Source: Candidatus Zhuqueibacterota bacterium (GTDB lineage: Bacteria; Zhuqueibacterota; Zhuqueibacteria; Oceanimicrobiales; Oceanimicrobiaceae). From it: DNA of 33,401 nt. The notes under the pieces were generated by a model, which had not been told where the DNA came from, did not search any database, and was given only the letters and a program-made list of their open reading frames with translations. Made by a program: the position numbers and the translations under genes. Shown here piece after piece: positions 25,431 through 33,401 of the stretch. Within the stretch, counting starts at the first letter, position 1. Every line of letters begins with the position of its first letter. The DNA is taken from assembly GCA_029261995.1 (NCBI GenBank), contig JAJDAF010000009.1:1-33401 (forward strand). The letters run 5' to 3'.

Positions 25431-26087
25431 TCACGACGGATCCACCAACCCCAGCCGCTCCAAATACTGCGGCTGCGACTTCAGTGCAATCCGGGCCACG
25501 CCGCGGAAATCACTCATCCAGTCATCGAGCGCGGCCATGGCCTGGTTGCGGTGCAGGGTGGCGCGCTGGGCTTCGCTGGCTTCTTTCAGTTGCTCCTGGT
25601 GTTCCTGCTGCATGGTCTCAACCAGCGCCTTGCCGGCGTTCAACCGTTCGGCCGTCACGTTAACCCGCGCCAGCTTGTCCTGGATTTCCTGCGAGCCGAG
25701 CGCCGCGTCGTAGAAGTTGAGCATCTGCATGTAAGCCTTGTCGTAGGCCGTTTCCCGTTCACCGCCCAGGTCGAGCTGGCTCAGCAGATCGCGCTGGCGC
25801 TTGAGCACGATGCGCCCCAGCGCCACCAGGTCCGTATACTCTTCAAAAGCCGCGCGCTGGGCGGCCTTAAACACGTCGGTAGCGCCGTATTGCTCGCCAT
25901 ACTCTTTTTCCTGCTTCTGGTTCAGGTCAATGGTGGTGTCGTACAGCGCCTTGCCCACCAACACCGTCGGCTCATCATAGCCGTAGTTGGCGAACAGCGG
26001 CTTGACCACCTCGTCCGTCAACGCCACATCAAGATGCAGTTTGTACTTTGACAGGCGTTCATTCATGGATAGAAGACTGATACCCAT
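25431..26087 (-). CDS. Unrecognised 218-residue helical protein
   Basis: I do not recognise a named domain. The chain is rich in Ala, Gln, Glu, Leu and Lys and looks almost entirely alpha-helical, with likely coiled-coil stretches around residues 55-110 and 135-185. There is no signal peptide or membrane segment. The C-terminal part WMSDFRGVARIALKSQPQYLERLGL looks like a conserved tail. A perfect AGGAGG lies 5 bases before the ATG at 26087, so it should be well translated. A strict 21-base tandem repeat occupies the region just upstream, and a hairpin terminator follows. Its function is unknown; the repeat-plus-gene pairing is the most distinctive thing about it. Confidence 0.75.
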   Translation of the reverse strand: MGISLLSMNERLSKYKLHLDVALTDEVVKPLFANYGYDEPTVLVGKALYDTTIDLNQKQEKEYGEQYGATDVFKAAQRAAFEEYTDLVALGRIVLKRQRDLLSQLDLGGERETAYDKAYMQMLNFYDAALGSQEIQDKLARVNVTAERLNAGKALVETMQQEHQEQLKEASEAQRATLHRNQAMAALDDWMSDFRGVARIALKSQPQYLERLGLVDPS

Positions 26088-26373
26088 AAGTACCTCCTTG
26101 TGGTTTGGTTGTGAGAAGATGCATTTGTGAGAATTGACCCCGTCGTGCCCTGATCTGCCATTTCGTCCACCGGAAAATCATATTCGGGCGCCCGTTTACC
26201 ATTTTTGGCAGACCCGAAACCATTTCCGGGTGTCCAAATATGATTTTCGGGTGACCCGAAACCAATTTCCGGCGCCCCTGGACGGTTTTCGGGTGTCCCC
26301 AGCTCATTTGCGGGTGGCGCTGCAACCCTTGCCGGCAAACTGGAATGTTGTGAAGGTCTTGTTTGAGAGCCAT
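26059..26373 (-). CDS. Possible small heptapeptide-repeat protein (104 residues), doubtful
   Basis: This open frame reads through the 21-base repeat and gives successive heptads of the type G-[HLR]-P-[KEN]-[MIT]-[VI]-x (for example GHPKIIF, GHPEMVS, GLPKMVN, GRPNMIF). Its end overlaps the start of the 218-residue gene by 29 bases. AGGCGG lies about 9 bases before the ATG. Because the period is a multiple of three and stop-free, other frames on both strands are also open and repetitive. Openness alone is therefore weak evidence for translation. Confidence 0.25.
   Translation of the reverse strand: MALKQDLHNIPVCRQGLQRHPQMSWGHPKTVQGRRKLVSGHPKIIFGHPEMVSGLPKMVNGRPNMIFRWTKWQIRARRGQFSQMHLLTTKPQGGTYGYQSSIHE
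26161..26349. repeat. Degenerate 21-base tandem repeat, about 9 units without indels
   Basis: Units begin at 26161, 26182, 26203, 26224, 26245, 26266, 26287, 26308 and 26329, each exactly 21 bases. The consensus is TTTCGGGTGNCCCGAAACC plus AT. Many units contain the near-palindrome CGGGT-N-ACCCG or CGGGCGCCCG, so the RNA could form local or inter-unit hairpins. Units differ by substitutions but never by length. The array lies in the leader of the 218-residue protein gene. There is no unique spacer between units, so it is not CRISPR. The adjoining 26374-26800 stretch has no supported gene. Confidence 0.85.
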
Positions 26374-26646
26374 GAGACTGCCGCCTGCAAAAACAAGTTC
26401 AAATCACCACGCTGTCCCCACCCGTCCGGAGTTGAAGTGCCTGAAGTCGATCAATGGGAGAGACCTTATCGAGACATACGGAGAATATGTACATGCAATA
26501 CGGCGGAGTCAAGCAAAAAATTGCGCAATCTTAATAAAAAGGGATGGTTTTGTTGGGAAGGCGTTCTAGCGAGTTCGGTGTTACCCTGAAAAAGCTGGGG
26601 ATTGTCGAGCCGTCGTAATCGGCATCCGGGTTTGATCTGAAGAACC

Positions 26647-26690
26647 AAGGGCACCGGTAGGCTAATCATACCTTGCCGGCAGCCCTTTTT
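26647..26690 (+). terminator. Hairpin with T-run on the plus strand, gene unassigned
   Basis: AAGGGC (26647-26652) pairs with GCCCTT (26682-26687), with a further inner pairing of CCGG/CCGG, followed by TTTTT. The orientation suits a plus-strand transcript, yet no convincing plus-strand gene precedes it. It may be fortuitous, or it may serve a transcript crossing the 21-base repeat. Confidence 0.3.
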
Positions 26691-26800
26691 GCTCGATTCT
26701 GACGGAGACATGCAAAGCGGTACTCCGGCAGCGGAGTGCGTCGGGCCAGCAGGCAACAGCGCTGCAACCTATGAACTCGGCCACATGCGCTGCAGCAGGC

Positions 26801-29320
26801 TTACACCGCCAGGATATCGCGCTGTCGCGCCAGACGGTCCTCACGATCCTGGGCGAAACGCTTAATCCCGGCAAAGATCGAATCGGCATCGAGATGAGCC
26901 TCGGCTATTACGTCCGCTTCGGTGCCACCACTAAGCCACTGATTGTCCCAGTCTGAGGTCAGCGAATATTCGTCCGTCAGCGGTCCGACGTCCCGAATTG
27001 GCCAGACACGCCGCGTTCCCGTGCTCACTACCATCATGTCGTAGCGTGCCTCAAACGGCAACACGGCGCGGCGGTATTCACTGGATTGCAGGTCGAAAAG
27101 TTCTTCACTCACGGCAGCAATGATTTTCACATTGACGCCGTCGTCCTCCAGGCGTTGTAAAACACTGACCAGGTTGACCGTCGAGTTTGACCCCTGCACA
27201 ACCACATAGCCGTCTTTGGGTTTGTCCGGGTCGAAATCACGAATAACGTATAGCCCTTTTGCTGCGGCTTTGAGGTCAGGATCCGCAAACGTGGTGCGAT
27301 CCGCTACCGGAAAATCAGGGCGTGCAACTTCGATAATAATGACGCTAACCTTGGGATCTCTTGCAGCTATTTCGGCAGCGGCGAAATAGCCGGGCGCGAC
27401 ATCGTTGTAATCCCAAAAACTGAGATGAATCGCTTGCCCGCGCGGAAAAAGTTTCCATACCTGGGGCGCAAAAATGCCAAAGTGAGTGCGTGCATCCGCA
27501 GCGGTTTCCGGACCTGAATGACCAGCCAGAATATGCAGAACACCCATGCGGAAACAACTATCCTGACTCTGCTGGGCCCAAACCCGGGCAGGCGTGTACA
27601 TCAGGGGGGTAAATGCACCATAAGTACCGCTCAAAGCCCAAACTCCGGCGAATTTATCCGGATCCAGCGATGCGCTCTGGCTCACGAGTCCCATGGCGCT
27701 CGATGCGTTACCGGCCTCCTGGATAGCTGCTTTGACCCGCGTACCTGCGGGATTACTGACCGGATTGTAATGACCCCACAGGCTGCCCTTCTCAAGATTG
27801 ATGGAATCAGAAAGATCAGCGGCAAAGGTAAGAAACCTGTTGTCTGTCACATAATTCATCCATTTGATGATTTCGGAAATACCGCGGCGTGTGCCCGCCA
27901 TTTCTCCAGGCTTCTTAAACAGGGCGATGTCAACTTCCTTTCCTGCGCCAGATACCGGATTCTTGATAGGGAGCGTTTGCGGTTCAACGGGGAGATTTTT
28001 CACCCGCAGGCGGTCATCCAGAAAGGGATCGCGGGATGTATCAATCCTCAACGGTAGATCGTCCTGTACCGAATCACCGATTTCCACAAGACGATCCGCC
28101 AGCCAATCTCCAAGTCCCTTTTGCTCGAGAAGTGACATGACAATGTCAATGTTGGTTTTGAACTGTATCAAACGTTCGCGGATATCCGTCACGGGGCCCT
28201 GGCGAATGCCATCAAATTCCACACCATACTGCTTCTCGAAGGTCTCGGCGAGTGCGACAAAATATTCTGAATTCATTTTAAATGCGTATGGATGGCTGGG
28301 GTAACTGACGACCTGGTCGCCATACCCGGGAATCTTCCCATCCACCGCGGTAGGCCAATAGCCTTTGATTGTATTGCCAATTACAACCATCGGCCGGCGG
28401 TCATTCGGATCCCAATCTTCCATGGTTTTAAGAACGGCAACAACCTGGTCATAATCATTGGCGTTCTCCAGAACAAAGACATTCCAGCCGTAGGAAGTCC
28501 ATTGATCCTCAAGTTTGTAGCGGTCATACTGTGAATCAATCACGCCACCGATCAGTGTATCGTCGATGCCGGCATTATTATTTGAAATCAAGAGACGCAA
28601 TCGCTTGCCAACCTGGGTCGCCAGTGCCTGGGTTTTTAACTCCTGTGCATGGCCCTCAGTCATGGCAAATTCACCTTCCAGCGCAAGCACTTTCAGTGAA
28701 TCCGGGGCGCCAAAAAAATCCCAGAAAGCAGCTTTTCCCCCTGATGAAGCAGCACCAAGTCCCGATGGCCCGCCGTTAACATCGTTGGTCACATCGGTGG
28801 ACTCCGCATGGCCGGCCAATGAACGGATGCCGCGCAGTTTTGCCTGTGCAAAAAGTGGATGGTCCTCGAGACCATGGTCTTTCAATAGAGTTTTCAGTGG
28901 AGCTGCACCGCGGCGAAAACCCAACGCATCGATAGGCAACATAGCAACTTCCGGCGGTGCGTGGTAGCGCGAATCGCCAGTTGCCGAATGCTTACGCGCC
29001 AAAGCCTGGCCCATAATCATCCACAGGGCATAGCCGGTTGGGATATTGTGCCCACCCGCGAGCATGAATTTGTCACAGAATGGATGCTTCGGTCTACGGT
29101 AATCGTAGCGGAGACCGCCGAGTTCAGGACCAGCTAGATGGATGGCAACATTGTAGGGGGTGTATGCCATCGGCCCGCCAAAATGGCCCGTCTGAGAATA
29201 ATTACCAAGCAGAATCATTGTCATACAAGTCATGTAACCGATATCTTCTAATCGTTCACGGTCATAGGTCACGGTCAGGGGCTCAACAGGTGACAATGAT
29301 GTGTCCTTGCTCACACTCAC
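26801..29320 (-). CDS. Large transketolase-like thiamine diphosphate enzyme
   Basis: An 839-residue ThDP-dependent enzyme. The N-terminal part has the transketolase pattern TGHFGGPMAYTPYNVAIHL (44-62) and FMLAGGHNIPTGYALW (85-100). The cofactor motif is ALEGEFAMTEG followed by ISNNNAGIDD (213-254), in which Glu stands where transketolase normally has the Asp of GDG. The central and C-terminal parts carry the pyrimidine-binding and transketolase C-terminal domains (HILAGHSGPETAADARTHF…). Normal transketolases have about 650-700 residues, so this one is long, closer in size to homodimeric pyruvate dehydrogenase E1. It probably transfers or cleaves a ketol or 2-oxo acid unit, but the exact substrate is uncertain. 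GTG starts the frame, with GAGG 8 bases upstream. Confidence 0.82.
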   Translation of the reverse strand: MSVSKDTSLSPVEPLTVTYDRERLEDIGYMTCMTMILLGNYSQTGHFGGPMAYTPYNVAIHLAGPELGGLRYDYRRPKHPFCDKFMLAGGHNIPTGYALWMIMGQALARKHSATGDSRYHAPPEVAMLPIDALGFRRGAAPLKTLLKDHGLEDHPLFAQAKLRGIRSLAGHAESTDVTNDVNGGPSGLGAASSGGKAAFWDFFGAPDSLKVLALEGEFAMTEGHAQELKTQALATQVGKRLRLLISNNNAGIDDTLIGGVIDSQYDRYKLEDQWTSYGWNVFVLENANDYDQVVAVLKTMEDWDPNDRRPMVVIGNTIKGYWPTAVDGKIPGYGDQVVSYPSHPYAFKMNSEYFVALAETFEKQYGVEFDGIRQGPVTDIRERLIQFKTNIDIVMSLLEQKGLGDWLADRLVEIGDSVQDDLPLRIDTSRDPFLDDRLRVKNLPVEPQTLPIKNPVSGAGKEVDIALFKKPGEMAGTRRGISEIIKWMNYVTDNRFLTFAADLSDSINLEKGSLWGHYNPVSNPAGTRVKAAIQEAGNASSAMGLVSQSASLDPDKFAGVWALSGTYGAFTPLMYTPARVWAQQSQDSCFRMGVLHILAGHSGPETAADARTHFGIFAPQVWKLFPRGQAIHLSFWDYNDVAPGYFAAAEIAARDPKVSVIIIEVARPDFPVADRTTFADPDLKAAAKGLYVIRDFDPDKPKDGYVVVQGSNSTVNLVSVLQRLEDDGVNVKIIAAVSEELFDLQSSEYRRAVLPFEARYDMMVVSTGTRRVWPIRDVGPLTDEYSLTSDWDNQWLSGGTEADVIAEAHLDADSIFAGIKRFAQDREDRLARQRDILAV

Positions 29321-29628
29321 TGGAAATACCTCATCAGTTTGTTCGATATTGGGGTTCTGGTAATTTGGAATTACTTTGTTTGCTTATTCAGGACTGCTTG
29401 CTGCAAGTCTGGTCTCTCCTACGCGCAGGAATACAATTTGACCAAATCTATCTTCGTAGATTCGAGCATCATTTCGTTCCCACCAACCATTTTGACGTGT
29501 GCTAAACGTTAGGACTACAATGCTTTCCGAGAGCACAAAACGTTGAAAAGTCATTGGGATTGCGTGCTGCATTGAAACAAGGCAAGATAATTGTTGAGGA
29601 CATGAAACACAAGCAGAAATCTCGGCCC

Positions 29629-29676
29629 GACCCTGCGGCGCTTGCCTGGCGGACGGCCCGGAATTCAGGGGAGACT
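29629..29676 (+). pseudogene. Short relic resembling part of mmuM
   Basis: About 48 bases align without gaps to 19557-19604 inside mmuM, with roughly four fifths identical; CGGAATTCAGGGG is shared exactly. In frame the relic reads CGACLADGPEFRGDC against YGAYLADGSEFRGDY of mmuM. Similarity stops sharply on both sides, and no longer open frame continues it. It lies 7 bases past the response-regulator stop. The rest of the 29321-29682 gap holds no gene that I can support. Confidence 0.45.
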
Positions 29677-29682
29677 GCGCCA

Positions 29683-30327
29683 CTAAAGCAGGCCTTTTCG
29701 CATCGCTTTTGCAATTGCACCGTGTTTGGAGTGCACCTGAAGTTTCTGATAGATGCTCTTAAAATGGTAACGTACGGTGTCGCGGGAGATGTTCATCTTG
29801 TCCGCGATCTCTTTGTCGACAAGGTCGGCGGCGGCCAGCGAAAGAACGCGTGTTTCCTGTGCGCTAAACTCTGACTCTTTGCCAGGCTGTTGCTGGAAGC
29901 AGGTGACGACGCGGCGCGCTATCGCGGGGCTCATCGGCGCACCGCCTTTGTATGCTTGCCGAATGGCATCCAGCAGCGCATCGGGACTGACATCCTTGGT
30001 CAGATAGCCGCTGGCGCCGGCGCACAGGGAATCAAAAATATAGTCGTCGTTGTCTTCGTGCACCGTCAGCATGACGATCTCCGTTTCAGGTAGTTTCTCT
30101 TTGATCAGACGGACCGCCTCGATGCCCGTGACTTTGCCATCACCCAGTTCGATGTCCATCAAGATTACGTCCGGGTTGTCTTCGACGATGTTTTGCATTG
30201 CGCTTTCACAATCCTCGTATTGACTGACACAGCGGTAGCCATCCATGCCGTCGATGATCAGGGCAAAAATCTCCCGAAAGCGGTTCGTGTCTTCTACAAT
30301 CGTGACCCAGATGTTTTCTGTACTCAT
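29683..30327 (-). CDS. NarL/FixJ-family response regulator
   Basis: A 214-residue two-domain regulator. The receiver has acidic VEDT (11-14), phospho-acceptor VILMDIELGDG (Asp58), the Thr of MLTVHE and the Lys of YLTKD. A LuxR-type helix-turn-helix follows (about 150-214: FSAQETRVLSLAAADLVDKE). It should bind DNA when phosphorylated. The frame is open upstream to 30357, but the ATG at 30327 has GGAGAG close before it and gives a normal receiver start. It lies 115 bases downstream of the propeller sensor kinase on the same strand, so the two are the likely cognate pair. Its targets are not evident in the window. Confidence 0.93.
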   Translation of the reverse strand: MSTENIWVTIVEDTNRFREIFALIIDGMDGYRCVSQYEDCESAMQNIVEDNPDVILMDIELGDGKVTGIEAVRLIKEKLPETEIVMLTVHEDNDDYIFDSLCAGASGYLTKDVSPDALLDAIRQAYKGGAPMSPAIARRVVTCFQQQPGKESEFSAQETRVLSLAAADLVDKEIADKMNISRDTVRYHFKSIYQKLQVHSKHGAIAKAMRKGLL

Positions 30328-30442
30328 ACTTCTCTCCGTTGCTCGCCTGACAACCATATATGGAGTTGGGTTGCTGTCCGGTCCCCAAAGTATTCTTGAT
30401 ATACATTTTGATCAAGCCACAAGCAACTACCCAATCAGGCAG

Positions 30443-33401
30443 TTACCTGGTTGTCAATCTGCCCTTGAACTGAATTGTCGTACCGTTGCCAGGCTCGGAG
30501 TGGATGGTCAAATCTGCGCCCATTTTCTTGGCACGGCTGCGCATGTTCCTGATACCCTTGGTCTCGAACTCTGAATTTGGGCTGAAACCTATGCCATTGT
30601 CCGTGAGACGAATGCTGATAACTTCGCCCTCGATCTGGAAGTGAATTTCGACCAGCTTCCCCTTTGCGTGTTTAAAGGCGTTGTTCAAGCCTTCTTTGAA
30701 GATGAAAATCAGATTGCGCTTCCACTCGAGGTGAAGTGGCACTGCCTTCAGTTCTGCGCTTAGTCCGTGCGCATCAAAGGCCACCAGTGGCTGTGCGCGT
30801 CGGAACAGGTCTTTGCCGTGACTCACGATGCGATCTGCAACATCCCGGAACGAGTCGTGCCCGGTGTCCAACGCCCAGATGAAATCCCGCGTTTCAAGCT
30901 TCAGAGCATCCGCCGCCTCGACGGTCCACCTCAGAGCATTTTGAGTCTCCTCTGAACCGTCTTTCATCTTGCTTTGCACGAATTTGCTGAACAGCGATAT
31001 TTGGGCAAGCTTGTCCCCGGCGCCGTCGTGGAAGTCCGCGGCCATTTCCTTACGTATCTGCTCGCGCTGTTCCGACTTGGCGCGCTCGATCTTCCGTGCG
31101 CGCGTTACCTGTACTTTGACCAGAGCGATAATACTCGATGCGAACAAAACCAACCAAACCAGGTAAGCCGGCCAGGTTTGATACCACGGCGGAAGAATCG
31201 TGAACCCGTAATTTGCCTGGTCGCTGATTTCTCCGTAGACATTCTGTGCTCTTACCCAAAAAACGTAGTCCCCGGGTGGCAGGTGTGTATAATCCTTGTG
31301 TGTATCGTGATTCCATTTTGACCATGAATCTTCAATGCCTTGCAAAAAGAACTGATAGCGATTTGAGTTAACTTTTTCGTAGGAAGTCGCTGCAAACTCA
31401 ACGCGAAATGAGTTGCCCTCATACACAAACGTGGGATATGGGTTGATATCATTTTCAGTCATGCGCCCTGGTACTAAGTTCGAAGGCCTCATCGCCGCGC
31501 CACCAAACACGACCGAGTCGCCTTGCGCCAAGACGCGGCGAATGAGCGTCGAGAAGCCGGTCGTGGAATCTCGTTCCAGAGCCGGATCGTAGTTGATGAG
31601 CGCCTCGTCCGTTCCGAGCCAACACGAACCATCGACGTCCGGAAAGATTAAGTCCGAGGGGGTCAGCATTATTGTTTTGAAAGGCCGCTCCGTGTAGTGG
31701 TGGTACCCGTGTTGTGGAGTATATTTGGATAGCGCATACACACTGCTGAATTGATAGCCCAAGTCGAAAAAGACATTGCCCCGAATATCCTCCACACAAG
31801 TCCATACCTTGCGGTTGCCGTTTGCGAGGTCTTCTCCAAAGGCCGGCTCCAGCCGGAACCTACTAGTGGTTTTGTCAAACCGGAAGAGCCCGCGATCAGC
31901 TGCAAACAAAGGCCGCCCGCCTATAGGAAAGACCTGAATATCGCTCGTTTCCGCGCCCACCGGCAGTCCGTCTTTTTCACCAAATGACTGCACGGATGGT
32001 CTGTTTGAGAAGCCAGCTGAAAAATCCACCCGGCGGATACCGCTGTAATCACTCCCAACCCACAATTTGCCATCCGGGTCTTCGAACAGGGACCTTGCGA
32101 AGCCGGTTAAGTCGGCAACCAAGCCATCGTTGCGCCAGAGTCCGGGCTGGTCAGGCGACTGCCGGAAAGAGGCCAGGCCATTGTACGTGCCGACGAACAC
32201 ACGGTGGCTGTCCCTTTTCGATCGATGTAGGGCATACGTTTTTAGATTGTAGTTTGCTATTTGTTGCACCTGTTGCCCATCAATGGCAAAGATGCCTTTG
32301 GCCGTGCCTGCTAAAAGGTGTGGCCCAAACGATAGCAGGCTCCGGCATTCGATCGGCTCCGGCAGCACCGGCTCAAATTCAGCATATTGCAGCCGGGTTG
32401 GTTTTTCATGTTTTACAAGGGTTCGGGACCGGAGCCGGAAGATCCCGGAGGAGTTACTGACATACAAAGCGCCCTTGTGCCGGGTCGCGTCAATAATATC
32501 GGAGACCGGCGTTTTCTCGCCGTCGTAGAAAAGGAGTGCTGCTGGATATTTGATGCGGGCGATACCTGATCCAACGGTCGCCCACAGCGAATTGTGCCGG
32601 TCCACATACAAGTAGACGGCAGTGTCGGATTTGAGCCCGGATGTTCTGTCGATGATGCGGCGAATTTTTCCAGTGCGCGCAATGACCACGATACCGGATG
32701 CCGAAGTTGCATAGGCAAATGTGCTGTCTGGCAATATCGCGCCGTGCAAGATGTTAGTGAGCAATTCGTCGGCATTGGTGTGAAAAGGAGAGACATGCCT
32801 ACCATCGTACACGGATAGGCTTTTCGTCGTGGCCACTATGTGACGGTGGTTGTCAAAGGAAAGGATGGAGGTTATCTCTTCATCCGCAAATTGCTCGCCA
32901 GCCGGCGCCAACTTGAGTTCACCGTCTTTGAGCACCATAAGGCCGATGTTCATTTGTTGAACGTGAAGCTTGCTATCGATTAGAAAGGACTCGTTGAAAA
33001 CTGTCTCTGGCTCCCAGGTCTGGACGCTGTCTCCCGCTACAAATAAGAGCCGGTTTCGCGCTTGAAAAAAGACGCCTTTTCCCGTCGGGAATATTTTCAT
33101 CACATCTTGCAGTTCACGTTGCAATTCATCTAGTAGGATGAGTAGGGAAACATATTCGTACGTTCCGGCAGAATCCGGAGCCAGGTAGCCGAAATGGTTG
33201 TAGCCACCTACAAAAACACGATCATTCTCGTCGATAGCCAAAGACTGCACCCGACCATTTGGCACGGGAATTTGCCGCCAGGAAACGCCGTCGAATTGCA
33301 ACACACCCTCACCCTGGTTGCCAAAATACATCAGTCCTTTGCTGTCCTGGGCAATGGCCCAGTTTTGCGGATGCCCTCCATATTCCTTAACCGGATAGTG
33401 G
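30443..33401 (-). CDS. Two-component propeller sensor histidine kinase (5' end beyond window)
   Basis: The frame is open to the right edge, encoding residues HYPVKEYGGHPQNWAIAQDS before the first in-window Met at 33331, so the start is missing. Numbering from that Met (962 residues), about 600 residues form a Reg_prop beta-propeller with repeats such as LMYFGNQGEGVLQFDGVSW and GKLWVGSDYSGIRRVDF. Then come a Y_Y_Y domain (RYQFFLQGIEDSWSKWN to GDYVFWVRAQN), one membrane segment (about 722-740), HisKA_3 with FHDGAGDKLAQ (His768), and HATPase with EGLNNAFKHA and DNGIGFS. The propeller should be periplasmic and sense an extracellular compound, often a glycan in known members, with phosphate passed to the adjacent NarL-type regulator. 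Confidence 0.93.
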   Translation of the reverse strand, partial: HYPVKEYGGHPQNWAIAQDSKGLMYFGNQGEGVLQFDGVSWRQIPVPNGRVQSLAIDENDRVFVGGYNHFGYLAPDSAGTYEYVSLLILLDELQRELQDVMKIFPTGKGVFFQARNRLLFVAGDSVQTWEPETVFNESFLIDSKLHVQQMNIGLMVLKDGELKLAPAGEQFADEEITSILSFDNHRHIVATTKSLSVYDGRHVSPFHTNADELLTNILHGAILPDSTFAYATSASGIVVIARTGKIRRIIDRTSGLKSDTAVYLYVDRHNSLWATVGSGIARIKYPAALLFYDGEKTPVSDIIDATRHKGALYVSNSSGIFRLRSRTLVKHEKPTRLQYAEFEPVLPEPIECRSLLSFGPHLLAGTAKGIFAIDGQQVQQIANYNLKTYALHRSKRDSHRVFVGTYNGLASFRQSPDQPGLWRNDGLVADLTGFARSLFEDPDGKLWVGSDYSGIRRVDFSAGFSNRPSVQSFGEKDGLPVGAETSDIQVFPIGGRPLFAADRGLFRFDKTTSRFRLEPAFGEDLANGNRKVWTCVEDIRGNVFFDLGYQFSSVYALSKYTPQHGYHHYTERPFKTIMLTPSDLIFPDVDGSCWLGTDEALINYDPALERDSTTGFSTLIRRVLAQGDSVVFGGAAMRPSNLVPGRMTENDINPYPTFVYEGNSFRVEFAATSYEKVNSNRYQFFLQGIEDSWSKWNHDTHKDYTHLPPGDYVFWVRAQNVYGEISDQANYGFTILPPWYQTWPAYLVWLVLFASSIIALVKVQVTRARKIERAKSEQREQIRKEMAADFHDGAGDKLAQISLFSKFVQSKMKDGSEETQNALRWTVEAADALKLETRDFIWALDTGHDSFRDVADRIVSHGKDLFRRAQPLVAFDAHGLSAELKAVPLHLEWKRNLIFIFKEGLNNAFKHAKGKLVEIHFQIEGEVISIRLTDNGIGFSPNSEFETKGIRNMRSRAKKMGADLTIHSEPGNGTTIQFKGRLTTR

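Noticed and set aside
26161-26349. CRISPR array
   Set aside because: The 21-base units are contiguous with no unique spacers and diverge from each other, and there are no cas genes in the window.
26134-26589. A 151-codon plus-strand frame across the 21-base repeat
   Set aside because: The repeat period keeps several frames open on both strands; no start signal or conserved sequence outside the repeat supports it, although a plus-strand hairpin with T-run follows at 26647.
1-33401. rRNA and tRNA genes, prophage genes
   Set aside because: I saw no tRNA-like cloverleaf, conserved rRNA stretches or phage structural genes on reading through; a tRNAscan or Infernal run would be decisive.

Overview
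The window looks like a chromosomal segment from an uncultured or little-studied Gram-negative bacterium. Lipoprotein and Tat signal peptides, a periplasmic-type propeller sensor kinase and the mixture of intergenic palindromic repeats would suit a lineage of the broad Bacteroidota/Calditrichota/KSB1 type. No rRNA gene or lineage marker is present, so that placement is inference. Most genes are on the minus strand and of fairly high G+C. Two stretches, about 90-1570 and 20990-25140, are visibly A+T-rich and look acquired.

Left part (1-5400): the tail of a transposase enters from the left edge. It is followed by an A+T-rich erythromycin-esterase-like lipoprotein, a Tat-exported flavin amine oxidase, and on the plus strand a lipoprotein metallopeptidase of the dipeptidyl-peptidase III (M49) family with a good terminator. 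A 490-base gene-free stretch follows, filled with hairpins and dispersed repeats.

Central part (5800-15150): a minus-strand series, read right to left, of 3-hydroxyacyl-CoA dehydrogenase, methanethiol S-methyltransferase (MddA-like), an MBOAT O-acyltransferase overlapping an SGNH-like partner, BoxC, BoxB and an aldehyde dehydrogenase. BoxB and BoxC are the epoxidase and ring-opening lyase of aerobic benzoyl-CoA degradation. The aldehyde dehydrogenase could act on the semialdehyde formed by BoxC, and the hydroxyacyl-CoA dehydrogenase could act later in beta-oxidation. The BoxA reductase and a benzoate-CoA ligase are not in the window.

Middle (15380-20800): a secreted cupin, a manganese-type superoxide dismutase, and a single polypeptide joining PAS, histidine kinase, receiver and LuxR-type DNA-binding domains. 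Then come a homocysteine S-methyltransferase (MmuM-like) and an unrecognised 229-residue protein. Two palindromic repeat elements flank the kinase/regulator gene.

Right part (20990-33401): a 1384-residue STAND/NACHT NTPase with a DUF4062/TIR-like N-terminus, the best candidate for a conflict or antiphage-defence gene. Next are an unrecognised helical protein preceded by a strict 21-base tandem repeat, a large transketolase-like enzyme, a short relic resembling the mmuM gene, and a two-component pair: a NarL-type regulator and a beta-propeller sensor kinase that runs off the right edge.
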